From positions 78,306-142,305 of the forward strand of contig CAYORM010000001.1 of NCBI GenBank assembly GCA_964406375.1: 64,000 bases of DNA. Reading direction: 5' to 3'. Source of the stretch: CAYORM01 sp964406375 (GTDB lineage: Bacteria > Pseudomonadota > Alphaproteobacteria > DSM-16000 > Inquilinaceae). Shown one piece after another: positions 17,105 to 25,857 of this stretch. The notes under the pieces were generated by a model, which searched no databases, was not told the DNA's origin, and saw only the letters and a program-made list of their open reading frames with translations. The position numbers were made by a program, and so were the translations under genes. The first letter of the stretch is position 1; every line of letters starts with the position of its first letter.

Positions 17105-17563
17105 ATGCCCGCCATCATCACCATGGCCCGGTTTCGCGACGCCGCGCTCGCCGGCATTGCCGCGACCATCGTCTGGGAGGTCTGGGCCCGCCTCGTCACG
17201 CCGGCCGTCATCGGCGGCCCGCTCGAGCCAGCGGCACTGATCATGAGCGTCTTCGGCCTCGGCGCGGAGCACCGTCCGCTGGCCGAGCTCCTCCATTTCA
17301 TCACCGGCATCGTCTTCTATCCGCTCGGCTATGTGCTGGTGATGCGCCCTGTCCTGCCGCTCGGCTGGCTCGGCGGCGGCATCGCCTATGGCGTGGTGCT
17401 CTGGGTCTTCGCGCTCTTCGTCATGGCGGGGCTGGTCGCGGGACTGCCGCTGTTCCTGGGCTTCATCCCGCTGACCTGGATGTCACTGATCGGCCACCTG
17501 ATCTTCGCGCTCGTCCTGACGGGCACGCTCGACCGGCTGGAGCGGCGCGGTGCCTATGTCTGA
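17105..17563 (+). CDS. Small integral membrane protein of unknown function
   Basis: A 152-residue hydrophobic protein with roughly four membrane segments: FRDAALAGIAATIVWEVWA, a helix around FITGIVFYPLGYVLVM, one around GGIAYGVVLWVFALFVMAG and a last one near WMSLIGHLIFALVL. I do not recognise a named family with confidence. The ATG at 17105 has GGGGAGAGGG upstream. Its stop overlaps the convergent OpgC-like gene by 10 bases. No functional assignment is possible from sequence. Confidence 0.75.
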   Translation: MPAIITMARFRDAALAGIAATIVWEVWARLVTPAVIGGPLEPAALIMSVFGLGAEHRPLAELLHFITGIVFYPLGYVLVMRPVLPLGWLGGGIAYGVVLWVFALFVMAGLVAGLPLFLGFIPLTWMSLIGHLIFALVLTGTLDRLERRGAYV

Positions 17564-18711
17564 GGGCGTCCCGCCGCCGAACCCGCACCCGAGGCCCTGA
17601 CCACCTTCCACGGCGTCGAGCGGACGAAGCCCGAGACATAGGCGACGAGGATCAGCACGCCGATGCCGAAGACGTTGACCAGCATCATCGGCACCGCCTC
17701 GCGCCCGGTGTAGTCGAGCACGACGCCGAGCACCCAGGCGAGTGCCATGCTGGCGAGGAAGACCGCCAGTGATTGCTGGCCGATCTTCACGACCGGGCGC
17801 AGAAGGGATGCGGTGGCGAGGTTCGGCAGGCGCTCCATAAGGGCGCGGCCCAGATAAGCGATGGCCAGGAAGTGGAGCCAGCGCAGCAGGCCGAAATCCG
17901 TCTTGGCGACGAGGACACCGATGGCCTCCCGCGTCTCCGCCAGCGTCGGGAAGGTGCGCAGCAGCGGCCACCAGCTCAGCGGGATCGCCAAGACAAGAAG
18001 GCCGGCCGCCAGCGCGATTCCCCGGCGCGAGGTCGCAGGCGGCGTGAACCAGCGCATGCCGATGGCAAAGCCCGAGAAGAAGACGAGCTGCCAGCCCATC
18101 GGGTTGAAGAACCAGGGCCGGTCCGACCAGGGCTCGGCCCCGAAATTGACGCTGGTGACCTGCACGAAGGCATAAAGAGCCGCGCATCCGAGAAAGGGCA
18201 GCATCGGATGCAGGCGGTGCAGCAGCATCACGACCGGCACCATCGCTAGGATCGTGATGTACATCGGCAGGATGTCGAAGAAGTTCGGCACGTAGGACAG
18301 GGTCAGCAGCCCGACGAGGTTCGTCTCGGTGTCGCGGAAGAACGGCGTCAGGTTCAGCGCGCCGACATAGTCTTTCGGGGCGTCCGGCAGCGTGTTGGCA
18401 AGCACGCAGATGGCGGCGACCGCGGCGAAGAGCGCGATATGGGCCCAGTAGATCTGCCAGCAGCGGAACAGGACCCGGACCACGCCCATGCCGAACCCGG
18501 CCTCGCGGAACACCCGTCCGAAGGCGCGGGCGGAGGCGTAGCCCGAGCAGAAGACGAAGATCTCGGTGGAATCGCTGAAGCCGTACCGGCCGGGGATGAA
18601 CAGCGCCCAGGTGTCGTTGGGGATATGGGCGATGAGGATGATGATCATCGCGATGCCGCGGAACAGGTCGATCCGCAGGTCGCGCCCCGCTGCTCCCGGC
18701 AGAGCCGTCAT
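17554..18711 (-). CDS. OpgC-like membrane acyltransferase
   Basis: A 385-residue multi-spanning membrane protein. The N-terminal RIDLFRGIAMIIILIAHIPN and the segment FSDSTEIFVFCSGYASARAFG match the OpgC domain, the family that adds succinyl groups to osmoregulated periplasmic glucans. About ten hydrophobic segments follow. It overlaps the upstream TPP-enzyme gene by 4 bases (ATGA), so the two are translationally coupled. No opgGH glucan synthesis genes are in view; the acceptor may be a glucan or another exported polymer. Confidence 0.85.
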   Translation of the reverse strand: MTALPGAAGRDLRIDLFRGIAMIIILIAHIPNDTWALFIPGRYGFSDSTEIFVFCSGYASARAFGRVFREAGFGMGVVRVLFRCWQIYWAHIALFAAVAAICVLANTLPDAPKDYVGALNLTPFFRDTETNLVGLLTLSYVPNFFDILPMYITILAMVPVVMLLHRLHPMLPFLGCAALYAFVQVTSVNFGAEPWSDRPWFFNPMGWQLVFFSGFAIGMRWFTPPATSRRGIALAAGLLVLAIPLSWWPLLRTFPTLAETREAIGVLVAKTDFGLLRWLHFLAIAYLGRALMERLPNLATASLLRPVVKIGQQSLAVFLASMALAWVLGVVLDYTGREAVPMMLVNVFGIGVLILVAYVSGFVRSTPWKVVRASGAGSAAGRPQT

Positions 18712-20342
18712 ATCCGGCCCTCATAGGCCTGCGCGTCGATCGCGCAGCCGATGATCGAGAACCCGGGTGTTGCCGCCGCGGCGTCGAGGGCCGCTTCGAG
18801 TTCCGCCACCGAGCGGACGAGATGGCCGCTGCCGCCGAGGGCCGCAGCAAGGGCCGCGAGATCGGTAGTGCCCAGGGTGACGCCGAGCGATGGCAGCCCC
18901 GTCCCGCGTTGTTTCAACGCGATGAGTGCCAGCGAACCGTCGACCAGCACCACCAGCGTGACGGGCAGGGCCAGATCACGCAGCGTCGCGAGCTCACCCA
19001 TCACCATCTCAAGCCCGGCATCGCCCATGACCGCAACGCTCCGCTCACCCGGCCGCGCCACCGCCCAGCCGATCGCCAGCGGCAGGGCCGCTCCCATCGT
19101 GCAGAACCCAGAGGATTGCAGAAGCCGTCCCGGCCGTTCGCAGCGCCACATCTGGCTCATCAGGATCCGGTGGGCGCCGCTGTCGACGGTGACGACCGTC
19201 TCTTGCGGCAGCCGCCGTCGCAGTGTCTCGAAGACGCGATGCGGACCCCACGCATCGGGTGGAGCGAAATCGCGGGCGAGGGCCGCTCGGGCCGCGGCCG
19301 GCGCGCCGTCGGCCCAGAGGGGACGCGGGTTCAACCCGGCCAGCAGCGCCTCGAGGCCCAGCGCGACGTCACAGCGGAGGTGCAGATGAGCGGCGTGCAT
19401 GCCGTGCCGGATCGGGGCGGGGCCGATCTCGATGACCGTCGCATCCGGCGCGAAGGGCTCGAACCAACCCTTGCGCATCTCGATCGGGTCGTAGCCGGCA
19501 AGCAGCACCAGATCGGCGGCCTTGACCAGCGGCAGCAGATGACGGTCGGCCAGCGGCGACAGCCCGGCGCCGCCGAGACAGAACGGCGCGCTCTCGGGCA
19601 CCAGCCCCTTGGCCTTGTACGTCGTGATCACCGGCAGGCCGAGCCGCCCGCAATACCCGGTGAGCGTCTCGCCGGCGCCGTGGCGCAGCGCGTCGAGCCC
19701 GGCGACCACGAGCGGCCGCTCGGCACGTGCGAGCGCCACCCGCGCGGCCTCTATCACCCCGCCCTCGGCCGGCGCGGCCGGTGCCCGCCGGGGCAGGGCA
19801 GGGACAGGGGCACGCCGCTGCGGCCGCGTCGCCACACCGACCGGCAGATCGACATGGACCGGCCCGGGTTGGTCGGCGGTCGCCAGCGCGATCGCATGGC
19901 GGATCACCGCGTCGACCGCGCCGTCATGGGCGATCAGCGTGTCCTTCACGATCGGCCGCAGCAGCGCGCCATGGTCGAAGACCTGATGGGTGAAGGCGAA
20001 ACTGTCGGCCGGATCGACGGCGCCCGACAGGACGATCAGCGGCACCCGGTCCTGCCAGGCATTGGCGATCGCATTGACCGCATTCGCAAGGCCGGGCCCC
20101 AGCGTGGTCAAGAGGATGCCGGGTGCCCCGGTGGCATGGACACTGCCCTCGGCCATGAAGCCGGCCGCCGTCTCATGCCGGGCCAGGGTGAAGCGGATGC
20201 CGGCGCGGTCGAGCGCGTCGAGCAGCGCGACGACCTCGCCGCCGGGCATCCCGAAGGCATGGCGACAACCGGCTTCTGCCAGTCGCCCGGCGATCAGATC
20301 GGCTGCGGTCGGCAACGCGCCTGTCATCAACGCGCCTGTCAT
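18708..20342 (-). CDS. Thiamine-pyrophosphate enzyme, acetolactate synthase large-subunit-like
   Basis: A 544-residue TPP enzyme with the three domains of the acetolactate synthase/benzoylformate decarboxylase superfamily. The catalytic glutamate is in LARHETAAGFMAEG, followed by GPGLANAVNAIANA, a central domain with LPVITTYKAKG, and the TPP motif GDAGLEMVMGEL with its second half VVLVDGSLALIALKQ. Where acetolactate synthases read NNG, this reads VDG, so the usual Mg-binding Asn appears replaced. The start is placed at ATG 20342 with GAGGA upstream; a duplicated start (MTGAL twice) follows. No small regulatory subunit is adjacent. It is coupled to the OpgC-like gene, so biosynthetic acetolactate synthase is not the only possibility. 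Confidence 0.85.
   Translation of the reverse strand: MTGALMTGALPTAADLIAGRLAEAGCRHAFGMPGGEVVALLDALDRAGIRFTLARHETAAGFMAEGSVHATGAPGILLTTLGPGLANAVNAIANAWQDRVPLIVLSGAVDPADSFAFTHQVFDHGALLRPIVKDTLIAHDGAVDAVIRHAIALATADQPGPVHVDLPVGVATRPQRRAPVPALPRRAPAAPAEGGVIEAARVALARAERPLVVAGLDALRHGAGETLTGYCGRLGLPVITTYKAKGLVPESAPFCLGGAGLSPLADRHLLPLVKAADLVLLAGYDPIEMRKGWFEPFAPDATVIEIGPAPIRHGMHAAHLHLRCDVALGLEALLAGLNPRPLWADGAPAAARAALARDFAPPDAWGPHRVFETLRRRLPQETVVTVDSGAHRILMSQMWRCERPGRLLQSSGFCTMGAALPLAIGWAVARPGERSVAVMGDAGLEMVMGELATLRDLALPVTLVVLVDGSLALIALKQRGTGLPSLGVTLGTTDLAALAAALGGSGHLVRSVAELEAALDAAAATPGFSIIGCAIDAQAYEGRI
20313..20342 (-). repeat. 15-bp tandem duplication containing the start codon
   Basis: ATGACAGGCGCGTTG (minus strand) occurs twice in a row, 20342-20328 and 20327-20313, giving the N-terminus MTGALMTGAL and two possible start codons for the TPP enzyme. 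Only the first has a well-placed GAGGA ribosome site. Confidence 0.75.
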
Positions 20343-20567
20343 GGATTCCTCGGCGTGCATCTGGCGGAAGGTCGGGAAGGGCGAGAGTCGCGGAAAACGC
20401 AAGCTACCTCGGTTGCGGAGGGTGAGGCGACGGCACAGATGCGGTCGGACGTCGAGCCGGTCCGTTGTCCTCTTGCCGCGCGATTGTGGCGGCAAACGAG
20501 ATGGCTCTGCGGTAACCGGTCACCCCCGCCGGGCGAAACCGGAGAAGGGCAGCGAGGAAGCACAGGC

Positions 20568-21935
20568 GTGATCAACGACATCCGTGGGCTGGAGATGACG
20601 GCGCGCTCAGCCGAGGCCGCGGCGGCCTATGACGAGGCCGTCGAGGCGTTCGTGGCGCATGACCGGGACATGGCGGAGGCCCTCGCCACGACCCTGCGGC
20701 ACGACCCGTCGCTGCTCCTCGCCCACATCCTGCACGGCTTTGCGATGCTGCTGCTCGCGCGGCGCGAAACGGTGGCCGAGGCGCAGGAGGATTGGCGCGC
20801 CGCCTGTGAGAGTTTCGCCGAGCGCGGCGGCACGGCACGCGAATCGGCGCTGCTGGACGCCCTGGGCGCCTGGGCAACGGGCGCGTTCGAGGAGGCGGAG
20901 GCCCGGCTCGACAGCATCTGCGCGCGCTGGCCGCACGATCTGCTGGCGCAGAAGACACTGCATGCGATGCGCTTCATGGGTGGCGACCCGACGGGCATGC
21001 ACGCCGCGACCGAGCGGGCGCTTAACCATTGGGACGATACGGTGCCGGGCTATGGCTATCTGCTCGGCATGCACACCTTCGGGCTGGAGGAGACCGGCGC
21101 CTTCGACGCCGCCATCGCTGCCGGCACCGTGGCGCTCGCCCATGCGCCCCATGACGCCTGGGGCATGCATGCCGTCGCCCATGTCCACGAAATGCGAGGG
21201 GATACGAAACGCGGGCTCGTCTGGCTCGAGGCGCATCGCGACTGGTCGGCCGCGCGCTGCAACAACTTCCGCTTTCATCTCGCCTGGCATGAATGCCTGT
21301 TCCGGCTCGAAGCGCCCGTACCGGACATGGATGCGGTGCTCGCACTCTATGACGAGCGGGTCCGGCCGCTGCCGACCGACGATTATCGCGACGTCGCCAA
21401 TGCCGTCTCGCTGCTGCGCCGCCTGGAGCAGCGCGGCGTGCCGGTCGGCGATCGCTGGGCCGAGCTCGCAGCGATCGCGCGCGGCCGCAGCGATGACCTG
21501 ACGCTCGTCTTCGCCAGCCTTCACTATCTTCTCGCACTGATCGGTGCGGGGCGGGATGAGGAGGCGCGCCGCCTGGCCGATCGGCTCGCCGACCCCGCTG
21601 GCCGGACCACCGCCCATCAGGCAGCGGTCTGCACTGCCGTCGGCGCCGATCTGGCCGCCGCGCTCTGCGCCGCGGCAGCTGGCCGGACGGGCCCGTTACG
21701 ACGCATGCGGGGGCGGTGCGCGGCGCTGCTCCGGCTCGGTGGCAGCCACGCGCAGCGCGATCTGTTCTTGCGGCTCCTGCTCGAGGCGGCGAGCCGCGAC
21801 GGCGATCGCGCGCTGTTCGTCGAAGCCTTTGCCGAGCGCCGCCGGCTGAAGGCAGACGACCACTTCGCCCGCATGCTGATCGAGCGGCTGGGCGAAAGGC
21901 TGGAGCAGGCCGAGCCGCTCGCGCTTGGCGCCTGA
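20568..21935 (+). CDS. Tetratricopeptide-repeat protein, TTC38-like
   Basis: A protein of about 455 residues, almost all helical, with repeated TPR-like pairs: AYDEAVEAFVAHDRDMAEAL, LLAHILHGFAMLLLARRE, GAWATGAFEEAEARLDSICAR. A central block, YLLGMHTFGLEETG, is followed by AWGMHAVAHVHEMRG, FHLAWHECLFRL and YDERVRPL; this His-rich core resembles the TTC38 family. The start is taken as GTG 20568 with AGCGAGGAAG upstream; ATG 20595 is an alternative. It is divergent from the TPP-enzyme operon. The biochemical role of the family is not established; no signal peptide is visible, so it is cytoplasmic. Confidence 0.8.
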   Translation: MINDIRGLEMTARSAEAAAAYDEAVEAFVAHDRDMAEALATTLRHDPSLLLAHILHGFAMLLLARRETVAEAQEDWRAACESFAERGGTARESALLDALGAWATGAFEEAEARLDSICARWPHDLLAQKTLHAMRFMGGDPTGMHAATERALNHWDDTVPGYGYLLGMHTFGLEETGAFDAAIAAGTVALAHAPHDAWGMHAVAHVHEMRGDTKRGLVWLEAHRDWSAARCNNFRFHLAWHECLFRLEAPVPDMDAVLALYDERVRPLPTDDYRDVANAVSLLRRLEQRGVPVGDRWAELAAIARGRSDDLTLVFASLHYLLALIGAGRDEEARRLADRLADPAGRTTAHQAAVCTAVGADLAAALCAAAAGRTGPLRRMRGRCAALLRLGGSHAQRDLFLRLLLEAASRDGDRALFVEAFAERRRLKADDHFARMLIERLGERLEQAEPLALGA

Positions 21936-21952
21936 CGCGACACGGCCGCGTC
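21934..21952 (+). terminator. Weak hairpin overlapping TTC38-like stop codon
   Basis: GACGCG (21934-21939) pairs with CGCGTC (21947-21952) across a 7-base loop, right at the gene's end. There is no U-tract, so termination is only a possibility. Confidence 0.3.
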
Positions 21953-22168
21953 ATCCGGCCGCATTTCGACATCACTGTTTCTTATGGGTCGGGCTTTTGG
22001 ATGCCGTCGCAGACTCTGTCCGGATTGCGTTGAAACGAAATGATATTTGACACTCTCGAGTGAAAGCGCGCCGAGACGCAACGAGACGGTAGGTTCGTGC
22101 GTTAACAGGAAGTAATGTCGTCAGCGGATCTGGACCTCGCTGGCGATCCTCGTGTATAGGCCGCGCCC

Positions 22169-22876
22169 ATGACTGCCGAACAGAATTCGTTCGGCGGCGC
22201 GTCTCTCGGTGAGGCCAGCCTCGGGCGGCCGGCATCGCGAGACCGTCGTCGCGCTGTCTTGCTCGCAGCAATGGCAAGCTTTTTTGGTCTCAGCGCCTGT
22301 CAGGCGCTGGATTTCGGTGAACAGATCGCCTCCCGGCTGCCCTGGAACGCCGCTGCGGCCGTTTCGCGGACGATGGCGGACGATGCTGTCGTGATCGACG
22401 GTGTGCGCTTCGTCCCGAGCAGCGATCCCGACGACCAGATGGTGGGCGAGGCATCCTGGTACGGGCCCGGCTTCGACGGCCGGCGGACAGCCAATGGCGA
22501 GACTTTCGACGACGCCGGGCTGACCGCCGCCCATCCGAGCTGGGACATGCCCAGCCTGGTCCGCGTCACCAATCTCGAGAACGGGCGGACACTGATCCTG
22601 CGCGTCAATGATCGCGGCCCGGTCTATGGTGGCCGGGTGATCGACGTCTCCGAGCGCGGGGCGGAGCTGCTGGGCTTCAAGTCCGCCGGTACCGCCGAGG
22701 TGCGTATCGAACGGCTTGAGCCGGAGATCCTGCTCGCGGCGCTGCCGCCGGGTCTGCCGGGCGATCTCGCCGGCCAGGCAGCGGCACTGGATGACGAGAT
22801 CGCCGAGCTGTTGATGGAAGACCTTATTCCGGCCGAACTGCCGGTGATCCTCGGACACGATCCTCTCGCCCGGTGA
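22169..22876 (+). CDS. rlpA: RlpA-like septal ring lytic transglycosylase / DPBB lipoprotein
   Basis: A 235-residue envelope protein. After a basic start it has a hydrophobic stretch ending in a lipobox-like LSAC (residues 41-44), so it is probably a lipoprotein. The double-psi beta-barrel domain has GEASWYGPGFDGRRTANGE, LVRVTNLENGR, LRVNDRGPVYGGRVIDVS and GTAEVRIER, the hallmarks of RlpA. The catalytic Glu (GEASWYG) and Asp (NDRGP) are present. No SPOR domain follows. It precedes dacF, which also acts on peptidoglycan, consistent with a cell-wall role. Confidence 0.9.
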   Translation: MTAEQNSFGGASLGEASLGRPASRDRRRAVLLAAMASFFGLSACQALDFGEQIASRLPWNAAAAVSRTMADDAVVIDGVRFVPSSDPDDQMVGEASWYGPGFDGRRTANGETFDDAGLTAAHPSWDMPSLVRVTNLENGRTLILRVNDRGPVYGGRVIDVSERGAELLGFKSAGTAEVRIERLEPEILLAALPPGLPGDLAGQAAALDDEIAELLMEDLIPAELPVILGHDPLAR

Positions 22877-22892
22877 CGGCCGTTCCGGCCGT
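22876..22892 (+). terminator. Hairpin between rlpA and dacF
   Basis: ACGGCCG (22876-22882) and CGGCCGT (22886-22892) pair perfectly across a 3-base loop directly at the rlpA stop codon. No U-tract follows, so partial termination or mRNA 3'-end protection is likely. Confidence 0.4.
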
Positions 22893-22965
22893 TGCTGCCC
22901 GTCGGACTTTATGCGCGGGCACGATCGGCTAGGATCGGCGCGTCCGTAGCCGGGAGTCCTGACCG

Positions 22966-24114
22966 ATGGTCCGCGTCCTCTTCGCCCGTCTTCTCCTCTG
23001 TGTGGCCGTGCTCGCCGCCGCCGCAGGCGGGGCCGCCGCCCAGACGATCGACACGCGCGCCCGCGAGGCAATCCTGATCGACGCCTCCACCGGCACGGTG
23101 CTGTTGGAGAAGAACGCCGACGCGCCGATGCCGACGGCCTCGATGAGCAAGGTCATGACGATCTTCATGGTCTTCGAGGCGCTGGCGGAGGGGCGGCTCA
23201 ATCTGACGGACCGGCTTCCGGTCAGTGAGTATGCCTGGCGGACCGGTGGCTCGAAGATGTTCGTCGAGGTTGGCGACACGGTGACGGTCGAGGACCTTAT
23301 CCGCGGCGTCGTCGTGCAGTCCGGCAATGACGCCTCGATCGTCCTTGCCGAAGGCCTGGCCGGCAGCGAGGCCGAATTCGCCCGCCGCATGACCGAGCGG
23401 GCGCGCGCACTGGGCATGACCGGCAGCAATTTCGTGAATGCAACCGGGTTGCCGCATGAGGATCACTACTCGACGCCGCGCGATCTGGCGCTGCTGGCGA
23501 TGACGATGATCGAGCGGTTCCCGCAGTATTATCACTACTATTCCGAGCCGGAGTTCACCTATAGCGGCATTACCCAGGGCAATCGTAACCCGCTGCTCGG
23601 AACCGTGCCGGGTGCCGACGGGCTGAAGACCGGCCATACCGAGGAGGCCGGCTACGGGCTGATCGGTACTGCCGTGCGCGATGGCCGGCGACTGATCCTG
23701 GTGATCGGCGGCCTCGGCAGCATGCGCGAACGCTCCGAGGAGGCGCAGCGGCTGATCGAGTGGGGCTTCCGGGAGTTCGATACCGTCAGCCTGTTCGCGG
23801 CCGATGAGCCGGTCGCCGCCGCCTCGGTCTGGATGGGCGAGGCATCGACGGTGCCGCTCGTCACCGGGCGTCCCATCGCCTTCACCCTGCCGCGTGCGGC
23901 GCGCGAGTCGATGCGGGTCGTGGTGCGTGTCGAGGAACCGGTGCCCGCGCCGATCGCCCGGGGTGAGACCATCGGCACGCTGCGCGTCGAGGTGGGTGAC
24001 CAGCCCCCGCATGAGGTGCCGCTGTTCGCCGGCGCCGATGTCGCCAGGATCGGGCTGCCCGGTCGCATCCTCACCAATCTGGAAGCGCTGGTGACCAGCG
24101 CCGTCGCGGAGTGA
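22966..24114 (+). CDS. dacF: D-alanyl-D-alanine carboxypeptidase (penicillin-binding protein 5/6 family)
   Basis: A 382-residue periplasmic serine peptidase with a signal peptide (MVRVLFARLLLCVAV..., cleavage near GAAAQ-TIDT). All three active-site motifs are intact: SMSK (59-62), SGN (about 119-121) and KTG (about 221-223). A C-terminal PBP5-type beta domain of about 90 residues follows. It trims the terminal D-Ala from peptidoglycan pentapeptides. It overlaps tmk by 4 bases (GTGA), forming the operon dacF-tmk-holB-metG-tatD-metallohydrolase. A GGGAG stands 10 bases before the ATG. Confidence 0.95.
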   Translation: MVRVLFARLLLCVAVLAAAAGGAAAQTIDTRAREAILIDASTGTVLLEKNADAPMPTASMSKVMTIFMVFEALAEGRLNLTDRLPVSEYAWRTGGSKMFVEVGDTVTVEDLIRGVVVQSGNDASIVLAEGLAGSEAEFARRMTERARALGMTGSNFVNATGLPHEDHYSTPRDLALLAMTMIERFPQYYHYYSEPEFTYSGITQGNRNPLLGTVPGADGLKTGHTEEAGYGLIGTAVRDGRRLILVIGGLGSMRERSEEAQRLIEWGFREFDTVSLFAADEPVAAASVWMGEASTVPLVTGRPIAFTLPRAARESMRVVVRVEEPVPAPIARGETIGTLRVEVGDQPPHEVPLFAGADVARIGLPGRILTNLEALVTSAVAE

Positions 24115-24767
24115 CCGTCCCCGGCGAGCCAGCGCGGGTGGGCCGCGGCCGCTTCGTCACCATCGAGGGCGGGGAGGGGGTCGGCAAATCGACCCAGCTC
24201 CGCCGCCTCGCCGCCAGTCTGAGATCCCGCGGCCTTGAGGTGGTCGAGACGCGCGAGCCGGGCGGTTCGCCCGGTGCCGAACTGATCCGCGGCCTGCTGG
24301 TGCGCGGCCATGCCGACCGCTGGGATCCGATGGCCGAGACGCTGCTGCTGGCGGCAGCGCGCCGTGATCACGTGCTGCGCACCATCCGCCCGGCGCTCGA
24401 TCGTGGGGCCTGGGTTCTGTGCGACCGCTTCACCGACAGTACCCGCGCCTATCAGGGCGCCGCGCTGGGGGTTTCGGCAGAAGCGGTCGAGGCGACGATC
24501 GCGCTCGCCACAGGCGGGCTCGTTCCCGACCTGACACTGATCCTCGACCTGCCTCCCGAGACCGGCATGGCGCGCGCTCTGGCCCGGCCGGGCGGCGCGC
24601 AGCGCTATGAGGCGATGCCGGCCGCCCTCCATGCGCGGGTGCGTGCGGCCTTCCTGGCGATCGCCGCGGCCGAGCCTGGACGCTGCGTCGTCGTCAGCGC
24701 CGAGGGTGAGGAGGAGACCGTGGCCGCCCGGCTCCTCACCGCGCTCGACGCGGCACTGTCCGCATGA
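24111..24767 (+). CDS. tmk: Thymidylate kinase
   Basis: A 218-residue kinase that phosphorylates dTMP to dTDP. The P-loop is EGGEGVGKST (about 19-28), with ETREPGGSPGAELIR, the DR motif in LCDRFTDSTRAYQGA, and LILDLPPETGMARA. The lid contains RPGGAQRYE. The GTG start at 24111 overlaps the dacF stop, and the gene overlaps holB by 4 bases, the usual tmk-holB coupling in alphaproteobacteria. Confidence 0.97.
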   Translation: MTVPGEPARVGRGRFVTIEGGEGVGKSTQLRRLAASLRSRGLEVVETREPGGSPGAELIRGLLVRGHADRWDPMAETLLLAAARRDHVLRTIRPALDRGAWVLCDRFTDSTRAYQGAALGVSAEAVEATIALATGGLVPDLTLILDLPPETGMARALARPGGAQRYEAMPAALHARVRAAFLAIAAAEPGRCVVVSAEGEEETVAARLLTALDAALSA

Positions 24768-25825
24768 TGACCGGACCGCGGGAAGCAGAGACCACCGGGG
24801 AACCGGCCGTGCTGCCGCCGCGCGCCAACCCCGTCCTGTTCGGCCAGGATGCGGCCGAAGCAGCGCTCCTCACCGCTTATGCTTCCGGACGTATGCCGCA
24901 TGGCTGGATGCTGACCGGGCCGCCCGGGATCGGCAAGGCGACGCTCGCCTTCCGGTTCGCGCGCTTCGTGCTGTCCGGCGGGGGTTCCTCGCTCGCCACC
25001 GACCCGTCTTCCCCGGTCTTCCGCCGGGTGGCCGCCGGCGGCCATCCCGATCTGCTGACGATCGCGCGCGGTGAGGAGCGGGAGCTCGGTGTCGGGGCTA
25101 TCCGCCGCATCGACCCCTTCCTGCGGCTGACCGGGGCGGAGGGGACCTGGCGCGTCGCCATCGTCGACGACGCCGATAGCATGAACCGCAGCGCCGCGAA
25201 CGCGCTCCTGAAGATCCTGGAGGAGCCGCCGGCCGGCGCGCTGATCGTGATCGTCTGCGCCAATCCCGGGCGGCTGCCGGCGACCATCCGGTCGCGCTGC
25301 CGCTGCCTTGCCCTGCGCCTTCTGCCCGCCGCGACCGTCGAAGCGGCGCTCGGCCGGCTGCGGCCGGATCTCGGCCCCGCCGATCGCGCCGCTCTGGCGG
25401 TGATGGCCGAAGGCAGCATCGGCCGGGCACATGATCTTGCGACCGGAGACCCCGGGGGCGTCGAGACGCTGCGAACGGCGCTTCGCGTCGCGGCCGGCCC
25501 CGGCCCGTCCGAGCTGATGAAGCTCGTGGAGCGCCATGGCGATGCCGAGGCGTTCCGGCGCATCGCCGACATCCTGCCCTGGTGGATGGCACGTCAGGCG
25601 CGGCGCCTTGCCGGTGATGCGGCCGTGCCTGCCGTCCTCGAAGAGGAGGGGCGTCTGGCCCCACAGCTGGCGGCGCGCTTCGCCGGCCCGGCCGGCCTTG
25701 ATCGGTGGCTGGCGCTGTGGGACAACACGCGCCGCCTGCTCGCGCAGGCCGATCAAGCCAACCTGGACCGCAAGCAGGTGCTGCTGCAGGCCTTCCTCGG
25801 CATCGGCCGGGCCTGCGACGCCTGA
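24764..25825 (+). CDS. holB: DNA polymerase III subunit delta'
   Basis: A 353-residue clamp-loader subunit. It has the AAA+ layout with GPPGIGKATLAFRFARFVL in the Walker A position, GVGAIRRIDPFLRLT, VAIVDDADSMNRSAANALLKILEEPP (Walker B and sensor region), and an SRC-like motif in TIRSRCRCLAL. The C-terminal helical domain follows. In the clamp-loader complex it helps load the sliding clamp on DNA. ATG 24764 overlaps tmk by 4 bases. Confidence 0.95.
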   Translation: MMTGPREAETTGEPAVLPPRANPVLFGQDAAEAALLTAYASGRMPHGWMLTGPPGIGKATLAFRFARFVLSGGGSSLATDPSSPVFRRVAAGGHPDLLTIARGEERELGVGAIRRIDPFLRLTGAEGTWRVAIVDDADSMNRSAANALLKILEEPPAGALIVIVCANPGRLPATIRSRCRCLALRLLPAATVEAALGRLRPDLGPADRAALAVMAEGSIGRAHDLATGDPGGVETLRTALRVAAGPGPSELMKLVERHGDAEAFRRIADILPWWMARQARRLAGDAAVPAVLEEEGRLAPQLAARFAGPAGLDRWLALWDNTRRLLAQADQANLDRKQVLLQAFLGIGRACDA

Positions 25826-25857
25826 CCCCGCGTCCGAGGCACGGAAGGCGGGACGCC

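Noticed and set aside
18822..20567. A plus-strand frame open from 18822 through the TTC38-like gene, which would make a protein of over 1000 residues.
   Set aside because: The first 580 codons lie exactly antisense to the TPP enzyme and give low-complexity Arg/Gly/Asp-rich sequence. The recognisable protein starts at GTG 20568 with its own ribosome site.
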